Shown here: positions 1-8,507 of the stretch, piece after piece
Position numbering within the stretch: the stretch's first letter is position 1
How the letters are laid out: each line of letters opens with the position of its first letter
Assembly (NCBI GenBank): GCA_965221545.1
Contig: OZ244901.1
Coordinates: 2,108,001-2,172,000 of the forward strand
Direction of reading: 5' to 3'
DNA length: 64,000 nucleotides
Source of the DNA: JAJEFO01 sp022819605
GTDB lineage: Bacteria; Pseudomonadota; Alphaproteobacteria; Rhodobacterales; Rhodobacteraceae
Made by a program: the position numbers and the translations under genes
The notes under the pieces: generated by a model
Seen by the model: only the letters and a program-made list of their open reading frames with translations
Databases searched by the model: none
What the model was told of the DNA's origin: nothing

Positions 1-176
1 GTGCAAAGCGGATCGATCAGCTTTCCGAGACGCTTGGGTCAGTCAACGTCTCGCTTTCAAACGATCACCTCAGTGCGCTTGCCGCGGTTACCGAATTGTC
101 ACCAGAATACCCGGGATGGATGCTCGCGTTCCAAAATGAATACCGTTCGAAGCTGATGGAAGATCAATTGCGATGA
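1..176 (+). CDS. Aldo/keto reductase, C-terminal end (gene enters from the left)
   Basis: An open frame runs in from the left edge and stops at TGA 174-176, giving about 57 residues. The segment has the look of the last helices of the aldo/keto reductase family, including the EYPGWM tail seen in many bacterial members and a short basic C-terminus. These enzymes are NAD(P)H-dependent TIM-barrel oxidoreductases. The catalytic Asp-Tyr-Lys-His residues lie upstream of the window, so the substrate cannot be judged. The stop is followed by about 240 bases without a convincing gene before the toxin-antitoxin operon. Confidence 0.7.
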   Translation, partial: AKRIDQLSETLGSVNVSLSNDHLSALAAVTELSPEYPGWMLAFQNEYRSKLMEDQLR

Positions 177-379
177 GGCCCATTTTCCTGACACGCCGCC
201 ACTGATCGCAATAGGCTTGCTGCCTGCGCCGGGACTTACTCACCTGACTGTCGATGTCGCGCCGCAGCCGCTCGCTGCCGGAGACGTGCCGACTGTCGCC
301 TGTGCCGTTCGTTGCGTTTTGAGTTTCAGCGGCGTGTTGCATGTGCCTTTTCTCGCGTGACCGAGGTCTTGCCATGATT

Positions 380-411
380 CCGTTTTTCCGGTAATATTTC
401 CGGAAAAACGG
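380..411. promoter_or_regulatory. Perfect 12-bp inverted repeat, probable toxin-antitoxin operator
   Basis: CCGTTTTTCCGG at 380-391 and its exact reverse complement at 400-411 are separated by 8 bases. The right arm ends 8 bases before the antitoxin start. Antitoxins of such pairs usually repress their own promoter through palindromes in this place. A stem-loop in the 5' leader of the mRNA is the alternative. Confidence 0.55.
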
Positions 412-419
412 AGGATACC

Positions 420-701
420 TTGGCCGACAGCAATCCATCGCCGGTCACTCAATGGCGCAGGCGCCGTCAGCGGCAGGGTTTTGTGCGTGTCGAGGTCCAG
501 GTCCGCAGAGAAGACGCTGCGCTGGTTCGGGACGTTGCCGCGGCACTGGTCGATCCTGAACAAGAAAGCGAGACGCGCGCAATTTTATGCGAAAAATTTT
601 CCGCGCCGCACACCAGGGGGCTCAAGGCGCTGCTGGCTGCAGCGCCGCTGGAAGGAATTGATCTCGATCGTCCACGCGATTTCGGACGCGACGCCCCGTG
701 A
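420..701 (+). CDS. Putative antitoxin of a PIN-domain toxin
   Basis: A 93-residue basic protein starting at TTG 420, just after a GGAGG stretch at about 409-413. The N-terminal part (VTQWRRRRQRQGFVRVEVQV) is arginine-rich and is followed by a predicted helix, compatible with a small DNA-binding antitoxin. It overlaps the PIN toxin by four bases (GTGA), the usual translational coupling of type II pairs. I do not recognise a named antitoxin family, so the assignment rests mainly on position, size and charge. The inverted repeat immediately upstream fits autoregulation. Confidence 0.6.
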   Translation: MADSNPSPVTQWRRRRQRQGFVRVEVQVRREDAALVRDVAAALVDPEQESETRAILCEKFSAPHTRGLKALLAAAPLEGIDLDRPRDFGRDAP

Positions 702-1111
702 GTTTCCTGATCGATACGAACATCATCTCGGAGGTTCGCAAGGGAGGCCGTTGCGATCCGAGTGTCGCAGCGTGGTGGAGCCGCCTAGCCGAGGACGATC
801 TGTGGCTCAGCTCATTGGTGCTGGGGGAGATCCGCAAGGGCGTGGAATTGGCGCGCCGCCACGATTCCCGAAAGGCCAAAGCGCTCGAGGGATGGCTTGC
901 CGACATAGTGTCGAGCTTTGGCGATCGCGTTCTGCCAGTCGATGCGGCTGTTGTCGATCAATGGGGCAGGATGAGCGCGATTCGATCAGTACCGGTCATC
1001 GATGCGCTCTTGGCCGCGACAGCCAAGGTGTATGGTCTGACCCTCGTGACGCGCAATGTGGTGGACGTTGCGGGGTTGGAGGTCGACGTCCTGAATCCGT
1101 TCGAAGTCTGA
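698..1111 (+). CDS. vapC: PIN-domain ribonuclease toxin, VapC/FitB-like
   Basis: This 137-residue protein opens with FLIDTNIISEVRK, the first acidic motif of PIN nucleases. Conserved acidic residues follow in LVLGEIRKGVEL and near VPVIDALLAATA, and the C-terminus carries the LTLVTRN motif. PIN toxins cleave RNA with a metal held by these acidic side chains and are held inactive by the antitoxin. It starts at GTG 698 inside the antitoxin stop. Length and motifs are normal for the FitB-like subgroup, and there is no sign of decay. Confidence 0.88.
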   Translation: MSFLIDTNIISEVRKGGRCDPSVAAWWSRLAEDDLWLSSLVLGEIRKGVELARRHDSRKAKALEGWLADIVSSFGDRVLPVDAAVVDQWGRMSAIRSVPVIDALLAATAKVYGLTLVTRNVVDVAGLEVDVLNPFEV

Positions 1112-1190
1112 CGTGGCGCTGTGCACGGAAGATGGCTCCTGGCCCCTTGATCAGACCGTTCAAATCGACATCAGGCGCACATCATATCGT

Positions 1191-1217
1191 TTGCGTTTTT
1201 GGCGAATATGGTATAGC
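1191..1217 (+). promoter_or_regulatory. Possible promoter of acpP
   Basis: TTGCGT at 1191-1196 and TATAGC at 1212-1217 are separated by 15 bases, about 110 bases before the acpP start. The spacing is short for a sigma-70 promoter, so this is only a candidate. A strong promoter is expected here because acyl carrier protein is abundant. Confidence 0.3.
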
Positions 1218-1325
1218 GGGCGCTAATCCCAGCCGGGAGCATGATTGCCCGGCTGTTTTTCGTCCCTGGGGGGGCGTCAGGAAAGTACCGGGCCAAGGAT
1301 CCCGAGGAACAGGTGAGGAATAGAC

Positions 1326-1559
1326 ATGAGCGACATCGCAGAGCGCACGCGCAAGATCGTGGTCGAGCATTTGGGCGTCGAAGAGAGCAAGGTTTCGGAC
1401 AGTGCCTCGTTTATCGATGATCTCGGTGCCGACAGCCTTGACACCGTGGAGCTTGTGATGGCTTTCGAGGAAGAGTTCGGAATCGAGATTCCAGACGATG
1501 CGGCGGAAGCCATCCAGACATTTGGTGATGCCGTGAAGTTCATCAAGGACGCCACCTGA
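1326..1559 (+). CDS. acpP: Acyl carrier protein
   Basis: A 77-residue acidic four-helix protein of exactly the usual size. The DDLGADSLDTVEL segment holds Ser37, the attachment site of the 4'-phosphopantetheine arm that carries growing acyl chains in type II fatty acid synthesis. The start is ATG 1326 behind AGGTGAGGAA. It lies upstream of fabF in the same direction, the common acpP-fabF order, but a terminator-like hairpin and some 430 bases separate the two here. Confidence 0.98.
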   Translation: MSDIAERTRKIVVEHLGVEESKVSDSASFIDDLGADSLDTVELVMAFEEEFGIEIPDDAAEAIQTFGDAVKFIKDAT

Positions 1560-1585
1560 CCACCTGAAATGACTGCAAGGAAGTT

Positions 1586-1613
1586 CGGCTCCTGATGTTT
1601 CGGGGGCCGTTTT
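1586..1613 (+). terminator. Probable rho-independent terminator after acpP
   Basis: A 7-bp stem (CGGCTCC at 1586-1592 with GGGGCCG at 1603-1609, one G-U pair) is followed by four T at 1610-1613. It sits 26 bases past the acpP stop, so it would separate acpP from fabF or let only part of the transcripts through. Confidence 0.5.
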
Positions 1614-1992
1614 GCTGAGCTTATGAGTTTTTCTGTTGCGGGGCCCGCGGCGGAGATCAGCGCAATTGCCTTGTCGGGCACGACAGAGGGTGCATGGCCC
1701 AAGGGAAAGGTCCGGTCACCTGCACCGTTGACGCGGACGCCTGAGACGGTTCCGCAGAGCCGGTCGGCGTCACTCGCACGTTCCTCTTGCGCGGCAGGCC
1801 TCGATCATGTCGTTGGAGGCTCGGTTCCGACTTGTCGAACTCGCGAAGTCCATGCTGTCGGCGGAGCGTGTCCGTGCCCGGTCCCTGCTGTAGGTTCCAG
1901 CTGTTTCGGGTGCATGCGGAACCATGGTCGATTGCGGAGCAATGGGGGCGCATGTATGTCTCAACCCGAGAGCAGTGAATTGGGGATCAGGC
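1614..1992. other. Intergenic region between acpP and fabF, nothing recognised
   Basis: About 380 bases. Short open frames exist on both strands but none resembles a protein I know, and no tRNA or repeat was found. It presumably contains the fabF promoter. Confidence 0.5.
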
Positions 1993-3255
1993 ATGCGTCG
2001 GGTAGTCGTTACGGGCATGGGGATCGTTTCGCCATTGGCGTGCGGAATCGAGGAGACGTGGTCCCGTCTCCTGGCTGGCCAGTCTGCCGCTGGGCCCATT
2101 TCACGATTTGATGCGCAACATCTCGCGACCACCTATGCCTGCGAAATTCCAAGGGGTGACGGCACGGACGGTACCTTCAATCCGGACGACTGGCAGGAAC
2201 CTCGGGAGCAACGCAAGGTTGATGACTTCATCACCTACGGGATAGCCGCCGCCGAACAGGCCGTAAGGGCTTCCGGCTGGGAGCCCGCGGAGGAACGGGA
2301 CTTTGAACGTACCGGCGTGATGATCGGCTCTGGGATAGGCGGTCTCCAGTCGATTTCCGAAACAGCCGTCATTCTCAAGGAACGGGGCCCGCGAAGGGTG
2401 TCGCCGTTCTTCATCCCGGGCGCGCTGATAAACTTGGTTTCGGGACAGGTCTCCATCAGGTTCGGGTTCAAGGGTCCGAATCACTCCGTCGTGACGGCCT
2501 GCTCGACCGGTGCTCACGCCATTGGCGATTCGGCTCGACTGATCATGCACGGCGATGCAGACGTGATGGTGGCAGGCGGGACAGAGAGCCCGATCTGCGA
2601 GATTGGCATCGCCGGCTTCAATGCGTGCAAGGCACTTTCCACAAAATGGGGCCACAAGCCGGAGCGAGCCAGCCGTCCCTACGACTCCGACCGGGACGGG
2701 TTCGTCATGGGTGAAGGCGCCGGGGTCGTGGTGCTCGAAGAACTCGATCACGCCAAGGCGCGCGGCGCAAAGATCCACGCGGAAGTCCTGGGCTACGGCC
2801 TCTCGGGCGATGCCTACCACATTACGGCGCCTTCCGAGGATGGCGAAGGCGGGGAGCGAGCCATGAGGAATGCGCTGAACTCGGCGAACCTGCAAGTGGG
2901 TGACGTCGACTACATCAATGCGCACGGCACCTCAACCATGGCGGACACGATCGAGCTTGCAGCCGTCGAGCGGCTGATGGGCGAAGCGGCCCGAGGGGCC
3001 ACGATGACATCGACAAAGTCCTCGATCGGCCATCTGCTTGGCGCGGCGGGCGCTGTCGAGGCGGTGTTCTGCATCCTGGCGCTGCGCGATCAGGTCGCAC
3101 CGCCCAACATCAATCTGGACAATCCGGATATCGAACCGCTGCTCGATCTGGCACCCAATGCCAAGCGCGAGCGGGAGATCGGCGTTGCATTGTCGAACAG
3201 CTTCGGCTTCGGCGGCACCAATGCCTCGCTGGTACTGGGGCGGATCGATCGCTGA
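1993..3255 (+). CDS. fabF: 3-oxoacyl-[acyl-carrier-protein] synthase II
   Basis: This 420-residue condensing enzyme elongates acyl-ACP with malonyl-ACP. The catalytic triad is complete: the nucleophilic Cys in VVTACSTGAHAI, the first His in NAHGTST and the second in SSIGHLLGAAGAVEA. A C-terminal GFGGTNASLVL motif closes the thiolase fold. The start ATG 1993 gives the canonical MRRVVVTGMGIVSP N-terminus, while an upstream in-frame start would add 23 atypical residues. The stop shares one base with the mltG start (TGATG), so the two are translationally coupled. Confidence 0.97.
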   Translation: MRRVVVTGMGIVSPLACGIEETWSRLLAGQSAAGPISRFDAQHLATTYACEIPRGDGTDGTFNPDDWQEPREQRKVDDFITYGIAAAEQAVRASGWEPAEERDFERTGVMIGSGIGGLQSISETAVILKERGPRRVSPFFIPGALINLVSGQVSIRFGFKGPNHSVVTACSTGAHAIGDSARLIMHGDADVMVAGGTESPICEIGIAGFNACKALSTKWGHKPERASRPYDSDRDGFVMGEGAGVVVLEELDHAKARGAKIHAEVLGYGLSGDAYHITAPSEDGEGGERAMRNALNSANLQVGDVDYINAHGTSTMADTIELAAVERLMGEAARGATMTSTKSSIGHLLGAAGAVEAVFCILALRDQVAPPNINLDNPDIEPLLDLAPNAKREREIGVALSNSFGFGGTNASLVLGRIDR

Positions 3256-4412
3256 TGTGGCGGAGCATCGCCTCCAACTTCCTGACCTTCCTGCTCGTCG
3301 CCTTCTTGCTGGTTGTGGCGATCATCGACTGGGGGCAGGGCAAGTTCGTCGGTCAGGGCTCCCTGGCCGAAGCGATTTGCCTGAAGGTTCCTCGCGGCGG
3401 ATCGATTGCGAGCCTGTCAGAGGAACTTGAGGCAAGGGGTGCGATTTCCAATGCGACGATCTTCCGGATCGGTGCCGAGTATTCGGAGCGTGCATCGCAC
3501 GTGAAGGCCGGTTCTTTCCTCATTCCGAAAGGCGCGTCCATGCAGGACATCGTGACGGAAATCACTGGCGACGGCCAGTCGACCTGCGGCATTGAAGTCG
3601 TCTACCGAGTTTCGATCAGCGGGCAGGAAGTCCGCGTGCGCGAATTGAACGCGGCGACCGGCGAATTTGCAGTCACCGCGGAATTCGATCCGGCGTCAGG
3701 GTCCGATTTGCCGGCCCCGTACACGGCAGCCCTGAATGACGTGGCGACGAGATTTCGCATCGTGGTGGCCGAGGGCGTGACAAGCTGGCAGGTCGTCGAA
3801 GCCTTGAAGGCCAGCGATCTTCTGGATGGCGAGGTCGACGAGGTGCCCGACGAAGGTTCTCTGGCACCGGACGGGTACGAAATTGTTCCGGGAGCCGACC
3901 GTCGGACAATTCTCGAAGAGATGCGCATGAAGCAGACGGAGCGCCTTGATGCTGCTTGGCCTGCCAGGTCCGAGGATGCACCGGTCAAAACGCCCGAGGA
4001 GGCCCTGATTCTTGCCTCGATCATCGAGAAGGAGACCGGGCGTGCGGACGAGCGCCCGCTGGTTGCTAGCGTGTTTGCAAACCGGCTTCGGAAGGGAATC
4101 AGGCTCCAGACCGACCCGACGGTCATCTACGGGATCACCGAAGGCCGCGGCGTTCTTGGGCGCGGGCTCAGGCAAAGCGAGTTGCGCCGCGAGACACCCT
4201 GGAACACGTACCTGTTCGCAGGCCTGCCGCCGACACCAATCGCTAATCCTGGCAAGGCGGCCATCGAGGCAGCCCTGTCTCCCGCTGAGTCGGATTACCT
4301 GTTCTTTGTCGCTGATGGCACGGGCGGGCATGCATTTGCGGCAACGCTTCGCGAGCACAACGCAAACGTTGCCCGCTGGAGGAGATTCCAGGCCGAGCAG
4401 GCCGACCAATAG
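3255..4412 (+). CDS. mltG: Endolytic murein transglycosylase
   Basis: A 385-residue protein with a single N-terminal membrane anchor (about residues 8-25), a LysM-like middle part and the YceG/MltG catalytic domain. The motif LILASIIEKETG contains the catalytic Glu, and RLQTDPTVIYG and PWNTYLFAGLPPTPIANPG are typical family blocks. MltG cuts nascent glycan strands in the periplasm and so sets their length. The location just after fabF is very common in Proteobacteria. Confidence 0.95.
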   Translation: MWRSIASNFLTFLLVAFLLVVAIIDWGQGKFVGQGSLAEAICLKVPRGGSIASLSEELEARGAISNATIFRIGAEYSERASHVKAGSFLIPKGASMQDIVTEITGDGQSTCGIEVVYRVSISGQEVRVRELNAATGEFAVTAEFDPASGSDLPAPYTAALNDVATRFRIVVAEGVTSWQVVEALKASDLLDGEVDEVPDEGSLAPDGYEIVPGADRRTILEEMRMKQTERLDAAWPARSEDAPVKTPEEALILASIIEKETGRADERPLVASVFANRLRKGIRLQTDPTVIYGITEGRGVLGRGLRQSELRRETPWNTYLFAGLPPTPIANPGKAAIEAALSPAESDYLFFVADGTGGHAFAATLREHNANVARWRRFQAEQADQ

Positions 4413-4534
4413 CCGATTTCGGGTGCCAGGCTCCTGAACGGATGCGGCGAGCGGCCCGTAACCCGCCCCGCCCGGACAATTCGCTTGCTCCTGCATCCGA
4501 CTGAACGACCGTCGCTACCTGGTTCTCAATCGAC

Positions 4535-4900
4535 TCAATCGCCTGTCGCGCAGGCGACGCAGGTAAGGGCTGTCGGGTCGAGATCGAGACGCGCTTGCGC
4601 GATGTCGTCGCCGCATTTTAGGCAGAAGCCGAATTCGTCTTCATCGATGCGCCGAAGGGCCGCATCGATTTTCGCGCGTCGAGCCGCGCGCCGGCGCATT
4701 GTCGCCTGTGCCATGGCCTGGCGCTGCATGGCGTCCATGCGACTGAGGCGGCCAACCGACTGCTGGTCCAGCATGACCGTGCCGCGGCCTTCGGCTGACG
4801 CCGCGTCCTCGTCGGCAAGCCGTGAGCGTTCCGCCAGCAGCGCGTCGCGATAAGCCTTTAAGTCCAGAGTGTTCAGTGGTAATTCTCCGTAGCAGATCAA
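4535..4900 (-). CDS. DksA/TraR-family zinc-finger protein
   Basis: The C-terminal half has a four-cysteine zinc finger (CLKCGDDIAQARLDLDP, then CVACA), preceded by a helical coiled coil rich in Arg, Ala and Gln. This matches short DksA/TraR-like proteins, which bind the RNA polymerase secondary channel. The start is uncertain: TTG 4900 lies behind AGGA, CTG 4876 lies behind GGAG and would begin LNTLDLKAY, and ATG 4963 would run into the cysE start. I chose TTG 4900, giving 121 residues. It is convergent with mltG and divergent from cysE. Confidence 0.8.
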   Translation of the reverse strand: MICYGELPLNTLDLKAYRDALLAERSRLADEDAASAEGRGTVMLDQQSVGRLSRMDAMQRQAMAQATMRRRAARRAKIDAALRRIDEDEFGFCLKCGDDIAQARLDLDPTALTCVACATGD

Positions 4901-4961
4901 TTGTTTCCTGGTGCGGCACCGTATCTGTTCCAGGGTCGCCGGACCAGCTAGGGAGTCAGTC

Positions 4962-5777
4962 ATGGCAAAGGACAAGCCGCGGATTTCATCGCTGGATCCG
5001 GTTTGGGACCGGATCAAGGAGGATGCGCATGCCGCGATCGCCGCTGAACCGCTGATCGGCGGAATGGTGCATGCGACCATTCTGCATCACGGTTCGCTTG
5101 AGAGCGCGCTGGCCTATCGCTTTGCGTTCAAGCTCTCCTCATCGGAGATGACCGGGCAGCTCATGCGCGAGATTTCAGAGGAAGCCTATTCCGAGGATCC
5201 GTCCTTGGGCGAAGCCGCACGGGCCGACCTGGTTGCGATCTACGAGCGCGATCCGGCATGTCATCGCCTGATGCAGCCGCTTCTCTTCTTCAAGGGTTTC
5301 CAGGCCGTCCAGGCCTTTCGAATTGGGCACTGGTTGTGGACACACTCGCGCAAGGATCTGGCCTATTTCATCCAGGCCCGCGTGAGCGAGATCTTCGGCA
5401 TAGACATTCACCCGAATGCCAGAATCGGCAAGGGGCTGATGATCGACCATGCCCATTCCATCGTGATCGGCGAGACGGCAGCCGTCGGCGACAATGTCTC
5501 CATGCTTCATTCAGTCACGCTGGGCGGCACGGGCAAGGAGGATGACGATCGGCATCCGAAGATTGGCGACGGTGTCCTGATCGGGGCCGGCGCCAAGGTG
5601 CTGGGCAACATTCGGGTTGGCGACTGCAGCCGAATTGCGGCGGGTTCCGTGGTCTTGCAGGAGGTGCCACCTTGCAAGACGGTGGCTGGCGTGCCGGCCA
5701 AGATCGTCGGCGAGGCCGGGTGCGACCAGCCATCCCTGACCATGGACCAGATCCTGAACGGTCTTGTTGCTGACTGA
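4962..5777 (+). CDS. cysE: Serine O-acetyltransferase
   Basis: This 271-residue protein makes O-acetylserine from serine and acetyl-CoA, the first step of cysteine synthesis. The N-terminal helical SATase domain is followed by a left-handed beta-helix of hexapeptide repeats, with the active-site region IGKGLMIDHAHSIVIGETA and the family block SVTLGGTGKE. The start ATG 4962 has AGGGAG upstream. The length is close to the 273 residues of the enterobacterial enzyme. Upstream it is divergent from the zinc-finger gene, and its end is convergent with pdhC. Confidence 0.96.
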   Translation: MAKDKPRISSLDPVWDRIKEDAHAAIAAEPLIGGMVHATILHHGSLESALAYRFAFKLSSSEMTGQLMREISEEAYSEDPSLGEAARADLVAIYERDPACHRLMQPLLFFKGFQAVQAFRIGHWLWTHSRKDLAYFIQARVSEIFGIDIHPNARIGKGLMIDHAHSIVIGETAAVGDNVSMLHSVTLGGTGKEDDDRHPKIGDGVLIGAGAKVLGNIRVGDCSRIAAGSVVLQEVPPCKTVAGVPAKIVGEAGCDQPSLTMDQILNGLVAD

Positions 5778-5820
5778 ATCTTTGCGGCCTGCGACCGAGC
5801 GGAAGCCGTTGTCTTCCCGG

Positions 5821-7110
5821 CTATACAAGCATGCCGATCGGATTCTCGAGATTCGTCTTCACCTCTGACAGGAATTCAGCGCCGAGCGCTCCATCGATTA
5901 CCCTGTGATCGACCGAAAGCGTAACCGACATGACGGTGGCAACGGCAATTTCTCCGTCCTCGCTGACGATCGGCATTTTCTCCCCGGCCCCGACGGCCAG
6001 GATCGATCCGTGAGGTGGATTGATGACGGCGTCGAAGTTCTTGATGCCGAACATACCCAAGTTGGATATCGCGAAACTGCCACCCTTGTACTGGTGCGGT
6101 GCCAGCTTGCGGTCGCGTGCGAGGGCAGCCAGTTCCTTCATTTCGGTGGACAGGGTCGAGAGGGTCTTCAGGTGCGCGTCCTTGAGAACCGGCGTGAAGA
6201 GACCGCCCTCAACGGCCACGGCGACAGCGACGTCGGATGGCTTGAGCTTGATGATCCGATCACCGGCCCAGACCGCGTTGGCGTCAGGCACCGTCTGGAG
6301 GGCCAAGGCGCAGGCCTTGATGATGAAGTCATTGACGCTGAGCTTGACGCCACGGGTTTCGAGTTGCTTGTTGGCCTGCGAACGGAACCTGAGGAGTTCG
6401 TCCAGCATGATGTCTCGGCGAAGGTAGAAATGCGGGATTGTCTGCTTGGCCTCGCCAAGTCGCGCGGCAATCACCTTGCGCATTCCGTCGAGCGAGACTT
6501 CCTCGAATTCCCTGTCCTCGAACATCGCCTTGATCGCATCGGCGCCGGGAGTGTCTGGCATGGGTGCCGTTGAATCGGCCGCCGGTTGCGCCTGCGCACT
6601 TTCGACATCGGCCTTGACGATCCGCCCCTTGGGTCCCGACCCCTTGATCCGGCTCAGGTCAAGGCCCTTGTCGGCGGCGATTCGCCGGGCAAGCGGTGAT
6701 GCGAATATGCGATTGCCCGCGGAACTTGCGGCCGGAGCCGCAGGCGGTGGACTCGCGGCCGGTGCCGGTTCCGCGCTCGCCGGGGCAGGGGCGAGAGCCT
6801 CGGTAACCGGTGCTGGCGGCGCAGGTTCGGCAGTTGCCGTGACGGAACCGATGTCGGCCTCGCTCTCGCCTTCGGCGAGAAGGACGGCGATGGGTGAATT
6901 GACCTTTACGCTCTCGGTGCCTTCGGGGACGAGGATCCGTCCCACGGTCCCTTCGTCGACGGCCTCGAATTCCATCGTTGCCTTGTCGGTTTCGATCTCG
7001 GCAAGCAGGTCGCCGGCAGACACGGTGTCGCCTTCCGTGACCAGCCACTTTGCCAGCGTGCCTTCTTCCATGGTGGGCGAGAGAGCCGGCATGAGGACTT
7101 CGGTGGGCAT
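5821..7110 (-). CDS. pdhC: Pyruvate dehydrogenase E2, dihydrolipoamide acetyltransferase
   Basis: A 429-residue E2 subunit of the pyruvate dehydrogenase complex. In order it has one lipoyl domain (lysine in ETDKATMEFEAV), an Ala/Pro-rich linker, a peripheral subunit-binding domain (ASPLARRIAADKGLDLSRI) and the acetyltransferase core ending with the active-site motif DHRVIDGA. It is the last gene of the pdhA-pdhB-pdhC operon and follows pdhB after 12 bases, with a GGAGAGGGAAGG ribosome-binding site. Its end lies 43 bases from convergent cysE, with no clear terminator between. Confidence 0.97.
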   Translation of the reverse strand: MPTEVLMPALSPTMEEGTLAKWLVTEGDTVSAGDLLAEIETDKATMEFEAVDEGTVGRILVPEGTESVKVNSPIAVLLAEGESEADIGSVTATAEPAPPAPVTEALAPAPASAEPAPAASPPPAAPAASSAGNRIFASPLARRIAADKGLDLSRIKGSGPKGRIVKADVESAQAQPAADSTAPMPDTPGADAIKAMFEDREFEEVSLDGMRKVIAARLGEAKQTIPHFYLRRDIMLDELLRFRSQANKQLETRGVKLSVNDFIIKACALALQTVPDANAVWAGDRIIKLKPSDVAVAVAVEGGLFTPVLKDAHLKTLSTLSTEMKELAALARDRKLAPHQYKGGSFAISNLGMFGIKNFDAVINPPHGSILAVGAGEKMPIVSEDGEIAVATVMSVTLSVDHRVIDGALGAEFLSEVKTNLENPIGMLV

Positions 7111-7122
7111 CCTTCCCTCTCC

Positions 7123-8493
7123 TTACCTGTAGGTTACGGCCCTGACGGCATCGATCACTTCCTTGACCGACGTCAGGGCGAGCTTTTCGAGATTGGCCGC
7201 GTATGGCATTGGCACGTCCTTGCCCGTGCACTTGAGCACCGGCGCGTCAAGATGGTCGAACGCCTCGCGCATGATTTCCGAGCCGATATGATCCGACAAC
7301 GAGGCGACCGGCCAGGCTTCCTCGACCGTCACGCAACGATTGGTCTTCTTGACGCTCTCGATCACCGTTGCCATGTCGAGCGGGCGCAACGTTCTGAGGT
7401 CGATGACTTCGGCCGAGACCCCGTCCTTGGCAAGTTCAACCGCTGCCTCGAGAGTATGGCTCATTCCGATTCCCCAGGACACGAGCGTGACGTCCGTGCC
7501 TTCCCGCCAGACGCGGGCCTTGCCGAAGGGGATCGTGAAATCATCGAGCTTCGGCACGTCGAAAGCGCGCCCGTAGAGGATCTCGTTCTCCAGGAAGACA
7601 ACAGGGTTGGGATCGCGAATCGCCGTCTTGAGAAGGCCCTTTGCATCGGCTGCGGAGAATGGCTGCACGACCTTGAGCCCCGGAACGGACGCATACCAGG
7701 CGGCGTAGTCCTGCGAATGCTGGGCGGCCACGCGGGCCGCGGCGCCGTTCGGGCCCCGGAAGACGATGGGCGACCCCATCTGGCCGCCTGACATGTAGAG
7801 CGTCTTGGCGGCGGAGTTGATGATTTGGTCGATCGCCTGCATTGCGAAGTTCCAGGTCATGAACTCCACGATGGGCCTCAGACCGCCCCAGCTCGCTCCA
7901 ACGCCCAGGCCCGCGAAGCCGTGCTCGGTTATCGGCGTATCGATCACGCGCCGAGCCCCGAACTCCTCGAGAATGCCTTGCGTGATCTTGTAGGCTCCCT
8001 GGTATTCCGCGACTTCCTCACCCATGATGAAGACGGTTTCGTCGGCCCGCATCTCTTCGGCAATGGCATCGCGAAGGGCGTCTCGCACCGTCGTCGAGGC
8101 CATTTCAGTGCCAGCGGGATAGTCTGGCGAGCGGTCGACAGCGGGCTGGGCCGGGGCCGCGTCGGCCACGGCTTCGGGCGCAGGCGCGGGTTCCTCGACT
8201 GCGGGGACTGCCATCGGCGCGGCGGGCGCCTCGATGTCGCTTGCGCTTTCGCCTTCTTCGACGATGACCGCGATCGGCGTGTTGACCTTGACGGATTCGG
8301 TGCCTTCAGCGACGAGAATCCTGCCCACGATGCCGTCGTCGACGGCTTCGAACTCCATTGTCGCCTTGTCTGTCTCGATTTCGGCCATGATGTCGCCGGC
8401 CGAAACGGTATCGCCTTCCTTCACCAGCCACTTTGCCAGTGTACCCTCTTCCATGGTGGGCGAGAGGGCCGGCATGAGAATTTCAGTTGCCAT
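7123..8493 (-). CDS. pdhB: Pyruvate dehydrogenase E1 beta subunit with N-terminal lipoyl domain
   Basis: This 456-residue protein has an N-terminal lipoyl domain (ETDKATMEFEAV, residues about 40-51), an Ala/Pro/Glu-rich linker to about residue 125, and then the E1 beta transketolase-like domain (TVRDALRDAIAEEMRADE, HGFAGLGVGASWGG). The extra lipoyl domain is characteristic of alphaproteobacterial E1 beta, so this is a lineage marker. The first 50 residues are nearly identical to the pdhC lipoyl domain, consistent with domain duplication. A strong GGGAGGGG site precedes the ATG. Confidence 0.97.
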   Translation of the reverse strand: MATEILMPALSPTMEEGTLAKWLVKEGDTVSAGDIMAEIETDKATMEFEAVDDGIVGRILVAEGTESVKVNTPIAVIVEEGESASDIEAPAAPMAVPAVEEPAPAPEAVADAAPAQPAVDRSPDYPAGTEMASTTVRDALRDAIAEEMRADETVFIMGEEVAEYQGAYKITQGILEEFGARRVIDTPITEHGFAGLGVGASWGGLRPIVEFMTWNFAMQAIDQIINSAAKTLYMSGGQMGSPIVFRGPNGAAARVAAQHSQDYAAWYASVPGLKVVQPFSAADAKGLLKTAIRDPNPVVFLENEILYGRAFDVPKLDDFTIPFGKARVWREGTDVTLVSWGIGMSHTLEAAVELAKDGVSAEVIDLRTLRPLDMATVIESVKKTNRCVTVEEAWPVASLSDHIGSEIMREAFDHLDAPVLKCTGKDVPMPYAANLEKLALTSVKEVIDAVRAVTYR

Positions 8494-8507
8494 GTCTTGC
8501 CCCTCCC

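Noticed and set aside
7123..8493. Lipoyl domain on pyruvate dehydrogenase E1 beta as an unusual fusion
   Set aside because: This arrangement is normal in Alphaproteobacteria.
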